Of a stretch of 37,984 nt of DNA, positions 33,101 through 37,984 are shown in pieces. The notes below the pieces were generated by a model. That model saw only the letters and a program-made list of their open reading frames with translations, was not told the DNA's origin and did no database searches. Positions within the stretch are counted from its first letter, which is position 1. The number at the start of each line of letters is the position of its first letter. Location of the stretch: positions 1 through 37,984 of the forward strand of contig JALQPE010000611.1 in NCBI GenBank assembly GCA_030407315.1. The letters run 5' to 3'. The translations under genes and the position numbers were made by a program. The stretch is from Asparagopsis taxiformis (Eukaryota; Rhodophyta; Florideophyceae; Bonnemaisoniales; Bonnemaisoniaceae).

Positions 33101-33331
33101 GAAACCTCCCGGCTTGTCCGTCAAGTCTGCGAAACTTGAGTGGGCGAATAAATCCAGCAAGAGGCGGAGGAAGTCTTTGCCAGCGAGAGTAGTTTCGCGG
33201 GCGGCGCGACCTACGTTTCGACGTGTACCCATGTCACTAGAATCCTCCCAAGGGCTAGCGGGTTCGCGCAGAATTGGCACGGTTGCGTCGTCAACGATCG
33301 GATTGCTGTTGCGCCTGCGCTTATTCGTCAT
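30134..33331 (-). CDS. gene B: amino-DNA methyltransferase fused to a SET domain
   Basis: This is an intact ORF of 1065 aa from the ATG at 33331 (MTNKRRR, a basic start); an in-frame Met 86 codons upstream is less likely. Residues 40-390 are helical and unrecognised; 400-460 are Pro/Ser-rich linker. Residues 465-790 form an N6_N4_Mtase-type domain: TDPPYNV (506-512, motif IV), YDRLTAEDM, LLRPGGHGIVF (541-551), then KSVALMMELISQHSQPGDIVVDPFSGTFATG (725-755; motifs X and I) and GSDMD (769-773). Motif IV before motif I is the beta-class order (as in CcrM), and DPPY suggests N6-adenine, less likely N4-cytosine. A Glu/Asp-rich insert (580-618) interrupts the domain. Residues 897-1062 are a SET domain: AGRGLFAEQ, FINDPR (990-995), ANVEFVEN and ELYVHYG (1052-1058). 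The predicted roles are DNA methylation and protein-lysine methylation, probably nuclear. Confidence 0.9.
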   Translation of the reverse strand: MTNKRRRNSNPIVDDATVPILREPASPWEDSSDMGTRRNVGRAARETTLAGKDFLRLLLDLFAHSSFADLTDKPGGFTYADLGAWVAQGTEEQFVALQGRLSMSFSGRSKNAGVEADVAEIVMAEMNVERAKQIVRLALPIAEFSRQDERIGQWVEHCILSGIVPQTFLIGCNMLPSPLQAPQRGEPSAFVLAPPETFEVLMYFQALSIIRNHNKNLPRRRIGDAAEEGNEAARVPAHRKSTNRACYVVQVLYHAWTDVAYAAKFSSFEELMAPYIIFDSSEHWFDVLDEGLFAPMEQKLDLYHNKAPLSHPDGYGGKVETRTSAQHSAFRDLVRKFFDRLQFLIVNPDLYTWPESDRWGALEIYFSSGNPDKLPAYFDTLDEDVMAVLRPAPQAADAEKVPKPVDDTPTRRNTGGRGLVPSTRHTTRLQLGPGRTSLTAQGPSPPSPSPHATEEQESEGQALAKDFLSKMSQYCRVYDVPFEDLVSADESREHVPITGNVQLILTDPPYNVRRKRNDSNSSYDRLTAEDMQASIEVFDELLRPGGHGIVFCSVLQFYEWFHYLETYKGPQSEGPTDTAASDDGSDEEEVTSMNSDSEASQHSGEESADEEEDEEEEDVVRNSVFFVDEVPLLFVRLPGHLYQMPGRKRYQRMNMAEVAIHFWKRGVPFKTGSEMVAYRNHGYMDGTYPAWCNVTINMPAIDSNEMVWRTRSTTGATVRVRAEQKSVALMMELISQHSQPGDIVVDPFSGTFATGKAAMSLPEHRVFVGSDMDKLCVVRSLPKLCAVMSRVILSNNTDMRVTTEAKQSAEKFLASPSVTMRTQRERRIIEPPPGLPLYQRFPKYIRQYLWQLCPESIASREHMEKPVHYWPPSLRRWLQTENPRVMRAHDCVAKKLSVRPSLIKHPNAGRGLFAEQTFNVGDEVCAYYGTVVYSDMSKESMRFAYGEGHMAITKETFLMYAIKLYATAEDDENIEHPIWIVPAPFCSAQFINDPRYLRGEDTPAEDTRRMANVEFVENYSSGSTGKKLKAKDLENPKIIVVRAIRDIRPGQELYVHYGTAFRAWN

Positions 33332-33640
33332 AATGGAATGAGTGGAAAATTCGGTACAGGATGGCGACCGCTCGGCGAGACAGTCAAATTTGACGACGTA
33401 TCTCGTGACGTTTGCACTCTTTCGTGAGGAACACTGGTTGATATCGAACGGAACAGAGTATACGGGTACACAGCACTGGAAAGGTCTTGAAACCCGTAAC
33501 CGGTGTAGGTAATAAGTTGTGACGGATACGTGGTAGAGAAAAAATTTTAAAAAGATTGTGATTCCCTGCCTTTGAGTGTTGTACTGCAAGGCCGCCAGTC
33601 ACATAGGTTGACACAGGTGCCTCACGCTTACCAGGTGAGC
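33332..33640. promoter_or_regulatory. 5' flank of gene B
   Basis: The interval separates the gene B start codon from the first reversed R1 copy. On the minus strand an A/T-rich TTTTTAAAATTTTTTC (about 33540-33556) lies about 210 bp upstream of the ATG and could serve as a TATA-like element. The gene B frame stays open through this region, which is probably coincidental. Confidence 0.35.
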
Positions 33641-33845
33641 GACATCCGGACGGCCACTGGACGTGGGGATGTCCGACTCAGATGCATTGCTGGCCAGCCC
33701 AGAAATTCTACAATTTCGGGCAGAAAAAATATTGCAAAAAACATCGATTTCGGCGGTCGATTGTGCCGTACGGCACACCCCCATCTCAAAAACATGTTCA
33801 CATGTGCATGTTTTTGAGAATAGCCCAAATTTTAATTCAAAGCAG
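33640..33845 (-). repeat. R1 repeat, first reversed copy (minus orientation)
   Basis: The copy is the reverse complement of the left ones: GGACGTGGGGATGTCC near 33660, central palindrome at 33763-33776, then the CTCAAAAACATG stem at about 33785-33820 and AATTTTAATTCAAA. It breaks off after about 33842 without the TCAGGGTGTC end. It sits about 300 bp upstream of gene B. Confidence 0.85.
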
Positions 33846-34105
33846 GATGCAGATATTCGTCTTCTACCATTGTCAGAACACATTCGTATAACCACATTTG
33901 GAGAACCTGAGCCCAGAGCTATCGGTTTTGGCGGGAGCTAAGCCATATCTCATATAATCAGTAACTACTTCCCGCCAGCTGAGTGGTGGAACCCCTGCTA
34001 TTTCTACCAACGAGACATACGGGGTGTCAACTCGGCAATCGTATATGATTTGGGTGCTAAATTTATTCAAGAGACGAATGGGCTTCGAAAAGGAGCCCAA
34101 CTACG
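33846..34105. other. spacer without gene
   Basis: Short frames only. Nothing recognised between the truncated R1 copy and the Gly-rich tandem repeat. Confidence 0.4.
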
Positions 34106-34107
34106 TC

Positions 34108-34475
34108 TACTTGTGATCCATGGGTATAGGACTATTCTATTCTTCTCCAGGCTTCCACCGTAGCCGCCTCCTCCGCCTCCGTTAATGGAAAGAATATCCG
34201 AACCGCACCTCAACATGTTCTTCATGTGATCCATGGGTACTGACATCTCACATGCTCTCCAGGCTTCCACCGTAGCCGCCTCCTCCGCCTCCGTTAATGG
34301 CAACAATATCCAAACTGGACCTCTACATGTTTTTCTTGTGATCCATGGGTACTGACATCTCACATGTTCTCCAGGCTTCCTCCAAAGCCGCCACCTCCAC
34401 CTCCGTTAATGGAAAGAATACCCGAACCGCAGGCTTCCTCCATAGCCGCCTCCACCTCCGTTAATGGCAAAAACA
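34108..34475 (-). repeat. ~112-bp tandem repeat encoding Gly-rich peptides
   Basis: Three units of 112-114 bp start near TGTGATCCATGGG at 34112, 34226 and 34338, followed by a shortened fourth. Read on the minus strand each contains INGGGGGGYGGSLE-like coding sequence (blocks about 34149-34187, 34259-34299, 34372-34412 and 34423-34469), usually followed within a few codons by a stop or frame change. It resembles a duplicated fragment of a glycine-rich-protein gene, now non-coding. It lies inside the inverted-repeat module with gene B. Confidence 0.7.
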
Positions 34476-34940
34476 TCTCACCGGGCTGAAAACGGACGGA
34501 CGACATTGGGTTCGTTCCGCTGCGTAGACGTTTAGAATCTTGTTAGAAAAAAGTAAACGAAAGAGAATGACATCTCATCTCTGTCGCAATATGTTCCATT
34601 TTCAAGTTCTCGGGTTCCACACCCATCAAGGCCTGGATCGAACCCTCTTCGATGGATAGGACAAATAGTGGAAGGCTTTTAAGCCTGTGACCAAGCGGCT
34701 ATTGATTGGTTGGAGGAAGGAAATTACAGAGGAAATTTAGCTGAGTACGGTGCTCGCGATAGCTGTTAGGTTAAAGTCAAATATGTGTTTCGATTATTTT
34801 TCGTACGAAAATGTCTTGCAAAAGACGATGCTTTGTCGTTCTCCTGGAGGGAGTCCGTTGCATTGCACTCAATTCGAGAGCATCGTCATGAAGGAGAGGA
34901 TTCTTTCTGCTTGTTAGAATCGGTTTAGAGCACATAGCTA
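34476..34940. other. spacer without gene
   Basis: No long ORF or known motif was found. The sequence is unremarkable and AT-balanced. It separates the Gly-rich tandem repeat from the R1 copies of the right arm. Confidence 0.4.
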
Positions 34941-35300
34941 ATGCATTACTGGCCAGCCCAGAAATTGTAGAATTTCGGGCAGCAAAAATATTGTAAAAAA
35001 CCTTGATTTGGGCGGCCGATTGTGCCGTACGGCACACCCCCATTTCAAAAACATGTTCACATGTGCATGTTTTTGAGAATAGCCCAAATTTTAATTCAAA
35101 TCAGGGTGTCTAATTTGGCCACAACGGCCCCAGGAACCGACCGCCGCCCCGAGCGGGGTCATCACTGGCTTCTGTAAGCACCAACTGTAAGGCTAAATGG
35201 CGTCTGACGAAGGGTCAATTTCAGGCTCAATACGCCAGGGACAGGTCTTGGTCCTTGTTCCATCATGGTCCCGCCCCGCTCTCTCACGACCAACCTGAAA
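34941..35300 (-). repeat. R1 repeat plus short spacer (minus orientation)
   Basis: This is the reverse complement of the left R1 type: CTGGCCAG at 34950, central palindrome at 35022-35035, CTCAAAAACATG stem, then GGGTGTCTAATTTGGCC (35105) and the short spacer in reverse (TTGGTCCTTGTTCCATCATGG at about 35250). It matches 29320-29700 in inverted orientation. Confidence 0.87.
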
Positions 35301-35570
35301 TGGACGTCCGGTGGATGTCCAGCTCGATTGCATTGCTGGCCAGCCCAGAAATTCTAAAATTTCGGGCACAAAAAAATATTGCAAAAAACATCGATTTGGG
35401 CGGTCGATTGTGCCGTACGGCACACCCCCATCTCAAAAACATGTTCACATGTGCATGTTTTTGAGAATAGCCCAAATTTTAATTCAAATCAGGACGTCTT
35501 CCGGACATAGGGGTGCTCGCGGCCTAGCTCGACAGCTGTAATTGTACCTCATTAAATACTGTTGATGACT
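35300..35570 (-). repeat. right inverted-repeat arm with R1 copy (minus orientation)
   Basis: R1 is reversed here with its central palindrome at 35410-35423, ending TTCAAATCAGGACGTC, then GGGGTGCTCGCGG and the terminal CTAGCTCGACAGCTGTAATT (35524-35543), the mirror of 28754-28773. Weak similarity extends to about 35570. Together with the left arm it frames a ~6.8-kb module holding gene B and the Gly-rich repeat. Confidence 0.8.
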
Positions 35571-35726
35571 GCCTACCGTATACAATCTGGGCTGTTGGCG
35601 TATTATCCGGTACTTGACCTGACCTGAACGTTCATCGCAGACCGTTGTGGTTACCGACACTATACAGCAATCTTTTTTGTATCTCGTGCAACTCAATCGT
35701 TCCATCGCTTCCGGGAAAGCTTCATT
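35571..35726. promoter_or_regulatory. 5' flank of gene C
   Basis: About 155 bp separate the inverted-repeat end from the ATG of gene C. TTAAATA (about 35552) near the arm is the only TATA-like string. If the gene B module is imagined absent, genes A and C would be a divergent pair sharing an intergenic region of a few hundred bp. Confidence 0.35.
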
Positions 35727-37787
35727 ATGCCGCCGCGTATTGCGAAGAAAGCTCCAAAGCCTCCGGGCCTCCAGAAAACCCGGTCAGCAGCTGCTGTATC
35801 GAGTGCCCGACAATCCCGTGCGAAGAAGCGGTCTGGGCCTACCGGCAGCATTGAACCGCGGTCCGGTAGTCGCAAGACGGACCGGCGCAGAACTGGGGAT
35901 CCGCAGCGAGAAAGTGAGGAAGGAGGAACGGCGCGGAGAGAGATGGGGCTTGACCGAGGCAAGCGTGCTCGCAGGGACAGTGAACATCATGATGATGACA
36001 TGATAGTGGCTCAAAACATGTTGGAATTGCGGCAGAGTGCTATGGCAAAGGTAGTTCCTCCCGGGTTGGCAGATGCGGAGGTGCTGCAGACGGAGTCCCA
36101 GCCGGGGGCTTCCGACACACTGGAGGCTGTGACCCCCACTGCGCCAACTATGCCGAGTACATCAGCCCCAGCAGGTAATGCAGTCAGGGACCCGAGGATA
36201 GCGGCAAGGGATGTTGTTTCTGAGCAACGTTCACAGGATGCCAACTATCATCGGCGGTCAGGTGGTACTGAGGGGAGAGAGCAGCCGGAGTGCGGGCCTC
36301 GTCACAACAGAGTGTCATTGGTGCCAAATATGCGCGTAACGCCCCCGCGACGTCAGGCTATTGGCGATGGAGGACATCATATTCCCGATAGCGTGGGAGA
36401 TGGGGGGACGGTGAGGGCAGAGAGGTTGCATCCGCCGGAATCCATCGATTTAATGGCGAGTCGCATCAATGCGCAGAAGAAGAAGATCGCGGAGCTGGAA
36501 AAAAAAGTGTTTAGCCAGGACATAGCAAACAAGGCGCTCACCACGGAGATTGTTGCGTTGGAGGCTAAGGTGAAGACTCTGCAGGCGGAAAATGCCAGCC
36601 TTACTGCAATTGCGAGAACAGGTAGAATCAGTGATCACGGTGGCGGTAAGTCGAAAATACAGAAAGCCATTCCTGTGAAATACCTTGGAGTTCTTAGGGC
36701 GGTTGAGGAAAACCTGACAAAGTGGTGCAAGAACGAGACTATGGAGCTGGACCCTATAGCGGAACAAACGCAGAGACGTTGGACTGGACGTACCATCGAG
36801 GTAGAGCCGGTAGAAGGGGCACTTTGGAGCGAAAACGGTGTAGGATATATTGCTACCCCTCCGGGCTATATCATCAAGAATCTGCAGTGGTATACACCTT
36901 CGTACAGGGACGAGAGTGATCTGCTGAATGACTTGGTGCGACACGTACTGCGTCAAAGTCCGTGGTGTGATGTGTTTTCCGATGAGGAGCAGCGTGTGTG
37001 CTGTCAAGAGGCTGTGGCGGGGAGCAAGGAATTGAAAGTGAAGGTGACGCAGAAACTGTCCGACGTGATGAGTGCACGGAAGCGTAATGCGAGGGACAGA
37101 TTGTTCGGTTCGCTGGGGTACACGAAATTAATGTCTAGATGCACGATGCTGACGACGCGAGCTGAGATGGACGAGCGAGAGGAACAAAAGCGCGAAGCGT
37201 CTGAGAAGCTTTTGAAACGGGAAAGTAACGGTGATTTGGATATGGGGAGGTGGCGAACGGCACCGTTCTCAGAGCTGCGATACAGCAAAGGCTTGGTTCC
37301 TGACAGCTTCGAAATGGAAGTGAATGGTGATGCATGGTTTAACAACCGAGTAGCTGTGAATGTGCTGGACATCTTCAGGGGTTATTCGATACGACCAGAA
37401 CAAGTAATGGACATAGAGACGAGCATACTAACGCTGGCGCGCCTGGATGCTTGGCTAGTGACTACTGTGGAGTGTTTGGATGAACCGAAGGGGAAAGGAG
37501 GTGCACGGCAGAAGGAGTTTACAAGGCGGTACAGTCAATATGTGGGGGTAGCTTTTCAGCAATTAGTTGGTATGGTGGTGTACTGCATGTCTTGTCTCCA
37601 AGGCTCGCAAGCAAGGGAAGAAACGGACGTTGTCGAGAGCGAACAGCGGACTAGTGCACAGTCACGGCATGTGTTTGCAAGCCGTACTGTGACGAGAGAG
37701 GCTGTTGAAGTGTGGCAAAGCGGAGAGGGGTCTGGAATTGTTCATGTCGTTGATGATGTAAACCGCTGCTCATCACTTGTTCTATAG
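35727..37787 (+). CDS. gene C: coiled-coil protein of unknown function
   Basis: This is an intact ORF of 686 aa from ATG 35727 (MPPRIAKKAPK). Residues 1-90 are Lys/Arg-rich and likely disordered, with clusters that could act as nuclear localisation signals (RAKKRSG, GKRARRD). Residues 90-235 are low-complexity. Residues about 243-296 form a heptad-like coiled coil (IAELEKKV, IVALEAKVKTLQAENASL), suggesting dimerisation. Residues 310-620 form a globular part with no family I recognise, including DVFSDEEQRVCCQEAV, LSDVMSARKRNARDRLFG and VNVLDIFRGYSIRPEQV. No transposase DDE/DDD, tyrosine-recombinase R-H-R-Y, HUH or polymerase motif is evident. It is divergent from gene A across the inverted-repeat module, so co-regulation or a shared element is plausible. 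It could be a DNA-binding or structural partner of A and B. The function is unassigned. Confidence 0.8.
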   Translation: MPPRIAKKAPKPPGLQKTRSAAAVSSARQSRAKKRSGPTGSIEPRSGSRKTDRRRTGDPQRESEEGGTARREMGLDRGKRARRDSEHHDDDMIVAQNMLELRQSAMAKVVPPGLADAEVLQTESQPGASDTLEAVTPTAPTMPSTSAPAGNAVRDPRIAARDVVSEQRSQDANYHRRSGGTEGREQPECGPRHNRVSLVPNMRVTPPRRQAIGDGGHHIPDSVGDGGTVRAERLHPPESIDLMASRINAQKKKIAELEKKVFSQDIANKALTTEIVALEAKVKTLQAENASLTAIARTGRISDHGGGKSKIQKAIPVKYLGVLRAVEENLTKWCKNETMELDPIAEQTQRRWTGRTIEVEPVEGALWSENGVGYIATPPGYIIKNLQWYTPSYRDESDLLNDLVRHVLRQSPWCDVFSDEEQRVCCQEAVAGSKELKVKVTQKLSDVMSARKRNARDRLFGSLGYTKLMSRCTMLTTRAEMDEREEQKREASEKLLKRESNGDLDMGRWRTAPFSELRYSKGLVPDSFEMEVNGDAWFNNRVAVNVLDIFRGYSIRPEQVMDIETSILTLARLDAWLVTTVECLDEPKGKGGARQKEFTRRYSQYVGVAFQQLVGMVVYCMSCLQGSQAREETDVVESEQRTSAQSRHVFASRTVTREAVEVWQSGEGSGIVHVVDDVNRCSSLVL

Positions 37788-37984
37788 TGTCCGAGGATTG
37801 GATTCAATCGCATATTACGTCAAACCTCGGTGCTGTAATGGATTGTGTGTTGCGCAAGGACTAATTGGCGCAGAACTTTTCGTCGTTGACCCATATGCTG
37901 GACACCTGACTGCAAACCTGAATGTCGAAATCAATGCCCCACAGTATGGGGGCAATGGAGCGGCGCCATGCAGCCACTGCTTGA
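37762..37984 (+). CDS. open frame running off the window end, unknown
   Basis: After a stop at 37759-37761 a frame stays open to the end of the window. It overlaps the last codons of gene C in a different frame and reads protein-like from about 37789 (VRGLDSIAYYVK, LFVVDPYAGHLTANLNVE). No ATG begins it. It may be a continuation of gene C after a frameshift or small intron, or the 5' part of another coding unit; the GT...AG pair at 37758-37787 would not join the frames correctly. No family is recognised. Confidence 0.3.

Noticed and set aside
33332..33589. Upstream 86-codon extension of gene B
   Set aside because: The segment is Cys/Phe/Tyr-rich, unlike the rest of the protein, contains a TATA-like stretch, and a basic MTNKRRR start follows.
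23581..35541. Short ORFs over R1 with MGYSQKHAHVNMFLRWG-like starts
   Set aside because: They recur identically at each R1 copy on either strand and are broken by indels; they are translations of the palindromes, not genes.
28745..35560. piggyBac-type TTAA target-site duplication at the inverted-repeat ends
   Set aside because: TTAA is present on the left side (about 28750) but not next to the right arm; no duplication of any length could be matched.
37758..37787. 30-nt GT...AG intron at the end of gene C
   Set aside because: Splicing would not bring the downstream open frame into phase and the length is too short for a typical intron.

Overview
The window looks like repeat-rich nuclear DNA of a eukaryote with mostly intronless genes. 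A red alga is my best guess, from long single-exon ORFs in a palindrome-laden repeat landscape with a Ty3/gypsy chromovirus, but no organism-specific marker proves it; other algae or an oomycete remain possible. I see no rRNA, convincing tRNA, CRISPR array or bacterial operon.

Layout. 1-400: cluster of ACTGCC/GGCAGT dyads. 0.7-2.2 kb: decayed gene of unknown function. 2.5-5.0 kb: dyad-containing repeat, including eight tandem ~116-bp units. 5.6-7.3 kb: wreck of a membrane-anchored fucosyltransferase-like gene. 7.5-9.1 kb: palindromes, a GC-rich block and a second, diverged ~116-bp array. 9.1-11.4 kb: nothing recognisable. 11.4-12.1 kb: second ACTGCC cluster. 12.1-18.7 kb: dead Ty3/gypsy chromovirus in recognisable order (gag with CCHC knuckle, protease, reverse transcriptase, RNase H, integrase with GPY/F module, chromodomain), broken by many frameshifts and an in-frame stop. 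18.9-21.8 kb: long decayed gene on the opposite strand with similar CpG-rich composition. 21.9-22.9 kb: pyrimidine-rich tract containing a possible TnpB/Fanzor-type zinc-ribbon fragment.

23.2-37.8 kb is the most notable part. Three long, intact, intronless ORFs lie among copies of a palindrome-rich repeat, here called R1. Gene A (minus, 1310 aa) joins a ParB/DGQHR-like domain to a C-terminal phytanoyl-CoA-hydroxylase-like 2-oxoglutarate/Fe(II) dioxygenase with an HxD...H...R signature. Gene B (minus, 1065 aa) joins a beta-class amino-DNA methyltransferase (DPPY, then DPFSGT) to a C-terminal SET domain. Gene C (plus, 686 aa) has a basic, disordered N-terminus, a coiled coil and an unrecognised C-terminal domain. 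R1 copies left of gene B point one way and copies right of it point the other way, so gene B sits inside a ~6.8-kb inverted-repeat module lying between the 5' ends of the divergent genes A and C.

Reading: the three genes may form one mobile or selfish element carrying its own chromatin kit: a DNA methyltransferase, a SET enzyme and a candidate dioxygenase eraser or modifier. The domain calls rest on visible motifs; the shared function and the mobility are inference, and no transposase, recombinase or polymerase is recognised among the three proteins.
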